A stretch of DNA of 64,000 nt, from the NCBI GenBank assembly GCA_002104945.1, contig MCFH01000068.1:186001-250000 (forward strand), written 5' to 3'. Origin of the DNA: Piromyces finnis (Eukaryota; Neocallimastigomycota; Neocallimastigomycetes; Neocallimastigales; Neocallimastigaceae). Every line of letters starts with the position of its first letter. The first letter of the stretch is position 1. Shown here piece by piece: positions 45,587 through 56,948 of this stretch. Below the pieces are notes generated by a model. That model saw only the letters and a program-made list of their open reading frames with translations. It had not been told where the DNA came from and searched no databases. A program made the translations under genes and the position numbers.

Positions 45587-46860
45587 ATACGTGTCAAAAT
45601 CACAATTCATGAAATTTGACATTTCATGAAATTTCATAATTTTGAATTAATAGTTAAATTAATTAAAATATTAATTTAATAATATTTTACTAATAATAGT
45701 TTATTTAATATAAATATTAATTGGAAAGCTATTTATTATCCGGAGATAAATAGTGTAACAATTAATTAATATTAAACAAACCAATTAGTAAAATAAGATT
45801 CATTTAAATAATTATTAATATTATTTTTAACAACTTATTAATATCGATATTTAAAGAAAATTATATTATTATTATTATTATTATATTTTATTAATATTTA
45901 TATTTATATTATTATACATGTATAACTTAAATTATATTATTATTATACTTTATTAATATCAACATTATATTAAAAATGAAAGTATAAATAAGTTGAACAA
46001 AGAACAACTTTAAGAAGTTCTTTGTGAGATTATTATACTCATTTTTATATAGTAAATTCAATATTTAAAATTAATAATTATCATTTATTTATTTTATAAA
46101 AATTAAATAAAATATTTCTTAAAAAACTATATTTATTACTCTTTTATTTATAAAAATTTATTATTTACTATATAATTAAGCCTATCTTAACCTAGTAGAC
46201 TTAATTATAGTTCTAAATCCACTCTAACTTTTGACAACACAAGAATTTAACATTTCCTAGAAAACCTGAAATGTTATCTCAGTGTAACGAATCGTTGTAA
46301 CAATAACATATATAAAAATTTAAAAAATTTGGACACATGAAAAAAAATAAAAATTTTTTTAAAATTTGAAAATTTGAAAAAATTTATTTTTTAAATTTTT
46401 ATTAAAAAATTTCAAATTATAAAATTTCTAATATTTGAAATTATTAAATTTTTTTTAAAAATTATTATAATTTTATTATAAAAAATTTTTATTTTAAATT
46501 TATTAACTATTTACAATAATTATATTAATTATTAATTTATAAAAATTAAATATTTTATAATTAGACAATAATTAATTAATTTTAAAAAATGTAATAATTA
46601 AAATTGTTCATGTATAAAAAGAACAAAAATTGACAAAAATTACGAAGCTTTAGCGTTAGTAATTTTTTAACTTAAAGTTAATAAAATTTATAAACTCCTA
46701 TAAAACCTAAAACTTTAAAAATTTTAATATTTTTAATAACTTAATATATGCTGATATTAAGTTATTGCTAAAATAAAAATATTATTTAATTTTCTTTATA
46801 TAAATATTATTAGCTTTACGCCTTCAATAGGAAAGCGTATTATATTTGTTAATTAATATA
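45587..46860. other. AT-rich spacer with a pol scrap
   Basis: Mostly non-coding. 46248–46282 reads LTFPRKPEMLSQ on the plus strand, the RNase H motif of the element 3 family, immediately followed by GTGTAACGAATCG, the start of a family D LTR. Nothing else could be assigned. Confidence 0.5.
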
Positions 46861-47865
46861 TGTTAAGTTTTTGGATTTGGTTATGCGGCCAGGTCAGAAT
46901 GTTATCAATTATATAGTAAATATGTTTTTTAAGAAAATAAATTTAAATATAAAATAACACTTTAAACTTCCAAATGAAAAATTAATATTTATTTTTTAGA
47001 ATAACCTTTTATAAAATTTTATTTATTTAGTAATAATAATATAAATGATAATATATTTAATAACTATATAATTAAGATTATAACTAAAATCTTTACAAAG
47101 AATTAAAATCGAATTCAATTCCTTCTATTTTATATTCTTTGTTCAGATTATTAAATTGATAAAAAATAAAGTATTACATGTAATATGTTAATAATATAAT
47201 TAGATAAGTAATATGATTGTTTGTTTGTTTGTTTGTTTTGTCATGACATAAAAATAAAATAAACATATGATTAATCATTTAAACACTTGATCCATTAACC
47301 TATTTTATAATAATTAGAATTATTTAATTTATAAATGTTAACTGTTACACCTAAATGGTTTAGTTCTATTTTTAGTAACAGTCACTATCATTAATTAAAT
47401 TAATATAATTAAAATTTCTATTGATATCTTTTTAATTTTCGTCAAGTCATAAGAAATGTCTATGATCCATACTTGATATCATATTGATTTTAATTTACTT
47501 ATTAAAATCTTCAAATGACCATATCTTTCTTAAATGACCAGTTAGAAGGACCGCGATTGTACCAAAATATAGCTTTTTCCTTAAGCTTTCTAATAAACTT
47601 GGTTTCACAGCCGTATCACTTACAACCGTAGCGATCGTTTTTGGCGAGTTACGCCTTGTTTCGTGTTTGTTTATTTTTGGCTAAGGGTTATAGTGTATTG
47701 ATATTAAATTTTTGAAATCATAACCCTTTCACTGAATCAAAATTTAAAAGGTGACTTTTAAAGGTGTTTTAAAATAATTATTGGGATCATTTAATTCTAA
47801 TTATTATGTTTAATTAATTATAGATATTATCTGAATTTGTTTTAAGTCCAATTAATATCTTCACA
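46861..47865 (+). repeat. Solo LTR of family C
   Basis: 1005 bp, TGTTAAGTTTTTGG…ATATCTTCACA, very close to 9924–10927. The flanks ATATA and AGTAT do not match, so one side was rearranged after insertion or this is an end of a deleted full element. Confidence 0.88.
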
Positions 47866-47933
47866 AGTATTCGTGACATATTAATACATTATTCTATTAA
47901 TACAATATTTTACAGTTGGTTCCTTAACAAGAA
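47866..47933. repeat. Fragments of LTR-A start and LTR-E end
   Basis: 47880–47914 is the inverted first ~35 bp of LTR-A (…CAATATTTTACA). 47915–47929 (GTTGGTTCCTTAACA) is the same terminus as LTR-E at 48616–48630. Small pieces left from nested insertion. Confidence 0.6.
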
Positions 47934-48630
47934 TGTTACGGTTCGAGGAATTTAATTTTATTTATAAAATATTAATAAATTTATTAATACTCAAAAATAA
48001 TATTAAAATGAAATAAGAAAAAGTGTTTTATTAATAAAATTGTTTTATTAAGATATTAATATAAAATAAAATAAAAATAAAAATAAAAATATCTGTATAT
48101 TCTCTAATTCTTATAATATACACCTTTTTATACTTTTTGTAAGAAATTAAGTAGTGTTAATTAAAAGAATTAGTCTTTAATTATTTACATTAATTTTAGT
48201 ATTTAAATTACTTTTAAATCAATAATAAAATTACATTACTATTATAATAAATATTTATACATATTATTAAATTGATTAACATACATTAAAAGTTTACTTT
48301 AAATATATTTAAATAAAGAATTTTACTATTTTACAGAAATATTATTCATAATTTTAATTAATAAAAATTCATTAACTTGATAAATTAACTAAAAGTTCAA
48401 TAAACTATAATTTTCAATATATTATTATTACTAAATTAATTTTTAAGTTTAATAAAATAAAATTTAAGTTCAATAAAAATAATTATAAATAATTTTAAAT
48501 ATAATTTAAGTGTATACATTAATTTACAAATAAGAATATTGTAAAGTTTTCATACATTTAGGAACAATAATGGATTAGGTCATAATCATTAATTATGACA
48601 AGAATAACATTATTTGTTGGTTCCTTAACA
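47934..48630 (-). repeat. Solo LTR of family E, inverted
   Basis: A 697-bp unit, TGTTACGGTTCG…GGTTCCTTAACA on the plus strand, the inverse of 37458–38168. AGAA flanks it (47930–47933 and 48631–48634), again a 4-bp duplication. Confidence 0.8.
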
Positions 48631-49058
48631 AGAATACTAGAAATAACTAAATTGCCTTAGTAGTTAGTAGCTAAGACTTTGAGTGTGAATGACATTAGTT
48701 CGAGAACGCATAGATACTATTTTAAAAATTATAATTTTATTTTATTTTATTTTTAAATTTTATTTTATATGAAGATTATTGATTGGCTAAGAATTTTAAG
48801 TTGAAAAAATTTTATAAATTAATTTAAAAAATTTTTAGTATAAATACGAGTGAATTTTCCCAAATATTTTAAAAAATCGAGATTTTATTAATAAATAATT
48901 ATATTATTAAACACTAACTTATTAAGTTAAATTTTATGTGTTTTTAATAATATTTTTATAAATTAATAATTTACAGAATATTTTAAAGTGTTAATATTAT
49001 TAAGTTATTTAGTAAATATTATAATTTGTTTTTATTGTTAAAGACACATTTCTTTACA
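48631..49058 (+). repeat. Diverged LTR of family D upstream of an Asn-rich gag
   Basis: Aligns with LTR-D from the AGAAAT near its start to TTTCTTTACA at 49058, including a TATAAATA box near 48840 and the tRNA-like module (CTTAG 48656–48660, CTAAG 48671–48675, TAGTTCGAGAACG 48697–48709). Its first bases overlap the LTR-E insertion site. Confidence 0.6.
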
Positions 49059-49090
49059 ATAACTAAAATAATTATAATAATATTGAATAT

Positions 49091-49655
49091 AATGAGTATA
49101 ATAGTAAATGGTTTCAATAGTTATAATAAAAACAACACATTGAATAATAATGCATTTAATAATGTCAGTAATGTCAATGTGAATAATATGAAGAATAACT
49201 TTAATGATAGTGATAACAGGAACGATATTAATAATAATTACCCTAATCAATTAAATTATAAATATTATAATAATTATTATAAAAAGAACTTACCAGAAAA
49301 TAATTACAATAAAGCAACCAAAATTAATTTAAACAATCCATCTGAATCAAATAATTTAAACTATGGGAGAAGGACAACTCCCAGTAATCAAACCAAGTTT
49401 GGCAATTCTTTTGATTCAAATGACGAAATAAATGAAAATATTATGTATGTTCATAATAATGAACTAAATGGGAATAATTATTTCTATGATAGTAATAATG
49501 TTAATTTTAACAACAACCATATTACTAATTTTATTTATAATGATACTACTAATAATAATAATAATAACAATTCTTATGATATTAATAACAATTCTTATAA
49601 TAATAATTATAATAATAATAATTATATATATGACAATAATACTTTTTTTTTTTAA
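49091..49655 (+). pseudogene. Asn-rich gag of an element 0 relative, cut by a LINE
   Basis: The frame starting MSIIVNGFNSYNKNN is rich in Asn/Tyr and contains NLNYGRRTTPSNQTKFG, resembling LGYGRGQTSVNQT in the gag of element 0. It is cut at 49641 by LINE copy 1; the last codons before the stop are LINE tail (T-run). Further Asn/Asp/Tyr-rich sequence resumes at 55225. A start at 49026 is possible but would lie within the LTR. Confidence 0.6.
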
Positions 49656-52600
49656 CGGCATCAAATATTTTAAACTTTATTATTAATTTAATTAAAATTA
49701 TAATACATGTAATATAAAAAATTAAAAATAAAAATAAAAATAAAAAAATATGTTTAAATAAACACAAATGAATAAAAAATGGGTATAATGTATTCTAGTA
49801 ATTTTAATTAAAGTAAGAAAGCCACTATTATACTAAGGTATAATAATTTTATTTGACTTCCAATGGGACATAGAGCCAAAGATCAAAATTTTGTCATGGG
49901 ACAAAATTATGATCTCCATTGGTTGCGCTGGCCCTCCTGGCCTGTCTTACTGTTTCTTCAGCATTGACGCTCTTGGATGTTGCTTCAAACCTTTTGAACA
50001 TTGACCATTGCTGGCCAGTAGCAAAAGGCATGATTTTGGTTAGAAGTTCCGCGGTTACCGTCAAGAATGGTGTTCCTTCATTAGTACCAGATTGAATCTG
50101 ACACTTGCAAAGTTCTTTTCATTCCCTTGAATTGTAATTGATATTGTTAAAACTTCTTCCTCCAAGAAGGAATTTAAATATTTTACTGCACACACTAGAA
50201 TAATCATACACATTAATATTCACCGGATTATTAGAACTATTACTATTATTAATTAAATTACTATCTAAATTAGAATTATTATCATCACTATTGCTATCAT
50301 TACTAATATTATTATTTCTATTACTACTATTGTTATTATTACTATTGTTATTATTACTATTGTTATTATTACTATTGTTATTATTACTATTGTTACTATT
50401 ACTATTGTAATTATTATTACTACTATTATTATTATTATTAATATTATTACTATCTCTACTGATATTAACATTTTCATTATTATTGATAGGACTGTTGGAA
50501 TTACGTTGACTGAAAAAATTTAGTAGCTGGACTATGGAATCATAATGTTTAATACGGATATCTCTAAATGTTGGACAATCTAATAACCAATGTTTAATAC
50601 TTTGAACACCACACTTGCAACATGGACAGTAGTTAGGACAAACTGGATCAACAAATTTAGCAGCTTTGGCAACTCTAGCATCCAACTTGTATCCGCTTCT
50701 TGCTTTCAATAACCAGTAGAAGCCATAGGCAAACTCTGGGTACTCATAACATAACTTGATGAAATCTTTAGTTTCAATAAATTTATTATCATCATAATAT
50801 TGCGCTTTGATTGAATTCCCTTTGAGATCTTTCCAATAAAAGTTTTTAACTGCTTTAACATCTCCATGCTTCTTTAGTTTTTTATCAAGTGTCCTATTTG
50901 ATTTGCACCATGTATATTTTCTAAATTTAGGAATGTAATTGACAAGGTGTGAGATAATACAATTCGAGTTTTTCCATTTGTTAAAACATCTAACCTGAGC
51001 TAACGCACATTTGGCTGACAATGGAGGAATATTCAAATCTTTTGAGATAGAGTATAAAGATATAAACGATACAGCTTTATGAACTCCGGCAACCTATCGT
51101 ATTCCTTTGTTAACATGCTTCTGAGCAATCCTAGACCTAGCTTTGTTGGATCCAAGTAATGGTGCAAAGTATGAAACTCTGCTGATTACTTGTGAATTAA
51201 GTACTAGCTTTTTGAAGGGAATAGGAATATTAGGATTTCTTAAGAATTTACTGACTGAAAAAAGTCCTTTCAAAACTTTGTTATTAAGAGTTTTAATAAC
51301 TGGTTTAAGGGACAGATTCTTATCAAATGGAACACCAAGATAAGTATAACAATCAGTAGTTGGAATGGGTTGTCCTGTTAAGTAAAATGTTGGATCTCTC
51401 TTACTCTGATTTTCTATTGATTCAGGACGAATTACCATCGTTGAACATTTCTGGATACCAAATTCCATTTCATTATACAAGGCCTATTCATTAACTCTTC
51501 TAAGCATCTTTTTTAAGCATCCTCTTGTTGGAGCACAAATAACTATATCATCTGCAAAAAGTCCACCACAGCATCGAGTGTCACCTAAACTGACTCCTAG
51601 ATCTTCGCACTCTTTAAAAATATCATTAATAAAGAGATTAAAAAGAATAGGAGAAAGTGGGCAACCTTGACGGACTCCTTTCTTCACATCAAAAAATTTC
51701 GAGAATTTTCCATCTAATTTTGCATTAGCCTTAGATGTTAAATATAAATTTTTGATAAATTGTAAACTCTTACCTCGAATTCCTAAACAATCTAATTTAT
51801 GGAGAATATTACCGATTGGGACTGAATCGTATGCTTTCCTGAGATCTAAAAAGGCCAAATATGTCTCTTTATTATCTAATTGACATCTACGGCATATTTC
51901 TTGGATTGAAATGAAAAGACTGATACTTTCTTCCTTTTTTCGAAAACCAAATTGTTCAAGTCTAATGAAATTATTATTAAGACCATATTCTGAGATTCTA
52001 GTGGTGACAATTTTTGAAATCAACTTAATACCATTATTGATAAGTGATATACCTCGATAGTTAGCACAATCTGTCAAATCTCCCTTCTTAGGAATAGAAA
52101 CAATACTGGATTCATTCCATGAGTTGGGGAAGTCTCCATCCCAAATACGGTTGAATAATTTAAGAATAAAATTTAAACCATGAGCATCATTATCTGAAGT
52201 GGTATTGCCGGAAGAATTATTATCTGTAGCATTATTAGAATCATTACTTGATGGAATTAATGCTTTGTAAAATTCAATTGGAATACCATCCGGACCTGAT
52301 GCTTTACAATTTGGAGTAGAGAGGATAGCTGATTTGACTTCATCAATACTAATATCTTGGTTGATATCCCATTCATCAAGCATAGGAAGTGAAAAACGTT
52401 TATTCGTTGGTTCTTCATACCAATGCTCCAAATCAAGACTTACACCACTTGGATCTGATGCAAGCTTTTCGAAATGATCATGCCACACTTCTAGTTGTTC
52501 TTCTGTAGCAACAACTAATTCTCCATTTTTATTTTTAATTGGTTGAGCAATAAAGAAAGAATCTTTTCCAATTTTTGCAGTTTTCTTGATCCATTTCCAG

Positions 52601-55217
52601 GCCTTCTTAGGATTATGACTCTTCATATACTCACATCCTGTTTTAATCCAATGAAGATATTCTTGTTTCCTAAATTCATTACATCTTTTGTGGATGTAAT
52701 CAATGAGCTTACGGTAGATTTTAATTCTTTTAATAAATTCATCTATATCATAAATTCTTTCTTTTTTAAATCTCTTATACAACTTCATTTTGATTTTTTG
52801 AAGATTAAAAATTTGTTGTGAAATATGAAATGAAGACTTTATAACATTATTTGCTGAGGTAATACTGAGCTCGTCTGCAATTGAAAAAGCAGTTGAAGTA
52901 AACTCTTTGGAAAGTTCATCTGTAGAAACATTAGGATCGTTGAATTTTGCTGAAAGTATTTGGAATTTATTATGACTGAGAATAGATTCCTTTTCCTCAA
53001 TACATTTTAATCTATTCCATTTCAGAATTTTCTTAGGAACATTAAAGTCATTAGAAAAATCTTCCATAGGAATAATTTTACCATTAATAAGAAGTGGCTT
53101 ATGGTCTGATACAGGATAAAAATTATTTATAAATGATCCTGAGTGAATAAGATCTTTCATCTTCGAGTTGATAAGAGCATGGTCAATGTCGGAAGATTGA
53201 TCACCTCGAGTCCAAGAGATAGTAGACTCTCTAAGCGGAAGAATTTCCCAATCTCCTAATCCATTAGTTGATAACCAGTTGGATAATTTTACTTTAGACA
53301 TATTAAAATCACCAACAAGAATCGATGGATGGGATGAATGAGTTTGTAACCACAAGCGAACTTCTAACTTTGCATGATCAACATAGATGTTGTGATGACT
53401 ATGAGGCATATACACATTTCCAATCGAGCATTTGAATCTATTCCAGAGACTAAAAGTATAAATAGAAATAATATACTTTCCAGAGAAGTTTTCAAGTGAG
53501 GCTTGACACGAATTGTGAAAACCTAAATATAAACCTCTCATTCCAGGAACTGATTCGTCAGCTTTCTTGAAAAAGTGTCTATAGTTTCGCAAAGTAACAC
53601 GACAAGGATAATCTGTATTCGAACCAGAACCATTACCAGTTTCTTGGAAACATAAAAATAATGGTTTGAAAATAGCTGTGAAATAGCTAATACTATCTCT
53701 CTTTTCGTGATTCCACCCATTGGTGTTCCAACTAAGACAAAAAGAAAAGTTATCAGGCTTGTTGGATGAGGAAGAATTGTTGCTATTATTATTATTATTA
53801 AAGTCATCATTATTAATGGATGATGCATCAGAGGAATAAGTAGAACTATTACTAGATGGCTGTGAAACTGAAGAACTATCAACTATTGAACTGTTATCAG
53901 AGTTGATAGAACTATTAGAATTAATTGTTGAATGTTGAGATTGAAATTGTGTTTGCTGTAGATCTGGAATATTTTCATGATGGGAAACTTGTTGAAGATC
54001 TTGTTGAAGATCTTGTTGAAGATCGGATTGTTGATGAGATTGTTGAACTGATTGTTGATTTGATTATTGAATAAAATGTTGATGTTTATTAGAAACTAAA
54101 ATTTTACGTTTGAGCGTGGAAAAAGTGTATTTGTGATTCCTTCTACTACGAGTTGAAAAGGAAATTGAGGTAACTGAAAGTTTCTTCTTTAACATGTGTA
54201 AGATTTTAATACAATCTTTCGATGAACCATGAACCTTGACTAAGAAAAAGTGATCATTGAAAATCTGAAAATATTTAACACTAATAACTGAATTAAATTT
54301 ATCTTCTAGAATAACCTCGAGTTTTTCCCATAGCATATTAACTGACCATGATCGAATACCACGGATAAAGGAGCGAATATCATCTAAGGGGATACCATAA
54401 GACCGGGTACCACGTCTGATATAATTCTTATCTTTAATATAAAGGACTGACATGATAATTAATTCTAATTAAAAAATATTGAATATAAAATAAATACTAA
54501 TAAAAATTATAAATATAACGTATATGGAAAAAATCTGTCTCTCTCTTCTTAAAAGTACTGGATAGTACAAAAATTGTTACGATGCTTTGTTTAAAGTTTC
54601 TTTTTTTTTGAATTCTAGTTGTAAATTTTCTTTAAAAATTCTAGTTTTGGTTTGTTGTTAGTAAATTCGATTCGCTTTTTGACACTAAAATTGTTTGACT
54701 TTACTTTTCATTAAATATTTAAATTGGTAAAAAATTTGAATCAAGAATATCGACACCAGAAAGCTTGTGAATAGTATTTTTACATGATGTAGAGTGAATC
54801 AGTCTCTTACAAGAAACAATACAACAATAGCTACATGAATATAAAAATACAATGCAAATGCTAAAGTTGACTACATTGGATTCTTACAAGAGAAGAGTAG
54901 TACTACATGAATACATGAATAAAAGAAAAAATACAGCAACAAAATGTATTACTCTTCTAATTAAATACTATACAAACTTACTTGAATATCAAACATTCAA
55001 CTTATTCATCAAATACTTAAATTCGATGGATAAATGTTTTTTAATCACTCAGTACCATGAGCTTAGTCCTAATAATATTTCCAAATAAAGACTAACCAAG
55101 TATCCATTGCGCAATACTTGGATTTAATTCTTTCTACTCTCTCAGTACCATGAGTATGAGTAGAGCCCCTTGAGAATCTTCGTTTATTAAATATATGAAG
55201 ATACGTACCCAAGGAGA
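49642..55217 (-). mobile_element. Full-length LINE, copy 1 (Tad-like, with AP endonuclease)
   Basis: A non-LTR retrotransposon of about 5.58 kb on the minus strand. An 11-nt T-run at 49643–49653 is its poly-A tail. ACAATAATA occurs at 49633–49641 and 55218–55226, a 9-bp target duplication. The 5' leader is 55216–54454, coding 54453–50119, 3' UTR 50118–49654. 50246–55216 is collinear with no net length change with 64000–59030 of copy 2, and all predicted peptides are the same. It sits in the Asn-rich gag. Confidence 0.88.
50119..54453 (-). pseudogene. LINE polyprotein, copy 1 (endonuclease–RT–zinc knuckle; three in-frame stops)
   Basis: One frame throughout, from MSVLYIKDKNYIRRG at 54453, broken by TAA 54064–54066 (in a Gln run), TAG 51484–51486 (RVNE–stop–ALYNEMEFG) and TAG 51094–51096 (before VAGVHK). 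Domains: a ~130-residue basic N-terminal region; Gln/Ser/Asn-rich linker; AP endonuclease with SWNTNGW, FQET, GDFNM, SSDIDHALIN and SDHKPLL; RT with KASGPDGIPIEFY, NYRGISLIN, AFLDLRKAYDSVP, GVRQGCPLSPILFN and active site FADD; a Cys-rich knuckle CPCCKCGVQSIKHWLLDC; an Asn/Ser-rich tail. Two of the stops sit where Trp is expected. A single-ORF architecture of this type is typical of fungal Tad-clade LINEs (inference). Confidence 0.88.
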
Positions 55218-55224
55218 ACAATAA

Positions 55225-55434
55225 TATGTTTATGATATTAAACACAATGATAATAATTATGATATTAATGATAATAATGATAACTATGTATATGATGAAA
55301 ATAACTATGATGTTTATGCTACTAATTATAATAATAATGATGAAAATATTTATAATATCAACGAATATAAATGTAACAATATTAATAATATTAATAAAGA
55401 CAATGAGGAATTCTCCTATATGCTGGTATTCTAA
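55225..55434 (+). pseudogene. Asn/Asp/Tyr-rich gag remainder downstream of LINE copy 1
   Basis: A 69-codon open stretch (YVYDIKHNDNNYDIND…FSYMLVF, then stop) lying directly after the LINE target duplication. Composition matches the gag fragment at 49091–49641. The join is off frame, so gag was already or is now frameshifted. Confidence 0.5.
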
Positions 55435-55439
55435 AAATA

Positions 55440-55928
55440 AACAATTATTGCAACTTCAACTAGTAAATTGTGATCTACGATCAGTATAAATATCAGAAAG
55501 TAATCCATGAGGTTTAAATCCATTTTTAATAAAAGCAGTAGCAGTTTGTTTAGCATCATGTATTTTCTCAAAAAGAACTAAATGAATCATTTTTGAAAAT
55601 CAATCAACAGTAACCATTAATACGATGTATCCTTTAGGATCAGGTAAACCAAATAAAAGTCAATTTCAACAGAACGCCATGGTATATCAGGTGTTTTTAA
55701 AGTTGTAAAGGTCCATATTTTTTTGTGTTTACCGAATTTATTTCTAGTAAAAATTTCACAATAATTATCAAATTTAGTTATATCTTTATAAACTTTTAGC
55801 CACAAATAGTTTCTAATAATTAATTCTTCAGTTCTCTTAATACCTAAATGGTCAGCAGCAGGTTTTTCACGGTATCGTAATAGTACTTCTAATATTGACG
55901 TAAAGATATATATATATATTAAATTCAA
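55440..55928 (-). pseudogene. Ty3/gypsy integrase fragment
   Basis: On the minus strand: DHLGIKRTEELIIRNYLW (HHCC region), TPDIPWRSVEIDF, then in shifted frames FSKMIHLVLFEKIHDAKQTA and YTDRRSQFTS, the second catalytic Asp. Frameshifts and stops throughout. It is a different lineage from elements 1–4. Confidence 0.7.
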
Positions 55929-56948
55929 AAAAAATTGGTGGATAATGCCTAAATTATAGATAGAATATTTTATAATTTAAAACTCAATATATATTTTGTT
56001 ATGAATCTAAGTGTATTTAAATGAATTCAATCAATTAAAATCATTTTTTAAAAGTACAACACTTTTAAAATAATTTATCAAAATAAAATTAAAGAACAAC
56101 CAAAAAACTTGATTTTCAAAATTAATATTATATATAAATAAATACATAAACTTAAAGGACTCTTTAGAGTCACCAAAAACAATCAGAAAATAACCAAAAA
56201 ATCAAAAATTTCTATTATTTTATATTTATTTAGTTTATACTCTTTAGTAAGATACATATTTAAGTTATCTTTTTATAGTATATAATAATAAAATTATATC
56301 AAAGGAGTATTGAATGGAAAAAGTATTACTCTTATGTAGATTCCTATAAATTATTAAAAAATATAAAATGAAGTTTCTTTATAAGAGCTCATTAAGTAGA
56401 GTTACATGAAATTTCCACTAGTAAGTAAAAATTTTTCAAGGATTACAAATTTTTAAGTATTATTCTTTAACTTTGTAAATAAGAAAAATCGATTTAATAT
56501 CTTATATATAAAAATTGATGTCAAAAGGAAAGGTAATAATTTATTTTATAAAATGATAAAACTAATAAAGATTTTAGATATAATAAAAGGTAATTTTTTT
56601 AAACAAAAGTAAGTTAAATTTTTGTTTCTAAAATATTTATAAATAATAATTTTTTAAAATTCTATATTTTTATAATTTACAATTGTAAATCAAAATTAAA
56701 AAAATAGAAATTTATTTCAAATGTAATAAAAAATAAAAAAGGAAAAATTAAAAAAAAGTAAGAATTAAAGGTATATTAAAAACTAAACTTATTATTTGTA
56801 TAACTATTAACACAAAATATATAATAAACTAACCTTTTTTTAATAATTTATATAAAAATATAGTTATTCATATAATTAATTATTTATTATTAATAAGTTT
56901 TGAAAAGATTTAAACATAATAGTAAGTTTCATTTTTCTTATAAATAAA
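55929..56948. other. AT-rich upstream region of the TTL gene
   Basis: No open frame or repeat was recognised. It must contain the promoter of the TTL-domain gene; many TATA-like strings are present and none can be singled out. Confidence 0.45.

Noticed and set aside
46861-47865. LTR-C with target duplication
   Set aside because: Flanks ATATA and AGTAT do not match, so no duplication is claimed for this copy.
49468-49686. Ile/Leu-rich reading frames opposite or beside Asn-rich repeats (also 7719, 8014, 17932, 50265, 63769)
   Set aside because: They are shifted or antisense readings of AAT/AAC repeats with no conserved features.
54852-55088. Plus-strand 78-codon frame (mirrored at 59158–59394)
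   Set aside because: It lies antisense in the LINE 5' leader and resembles no known protein; presence in both copies only reflects their identity.
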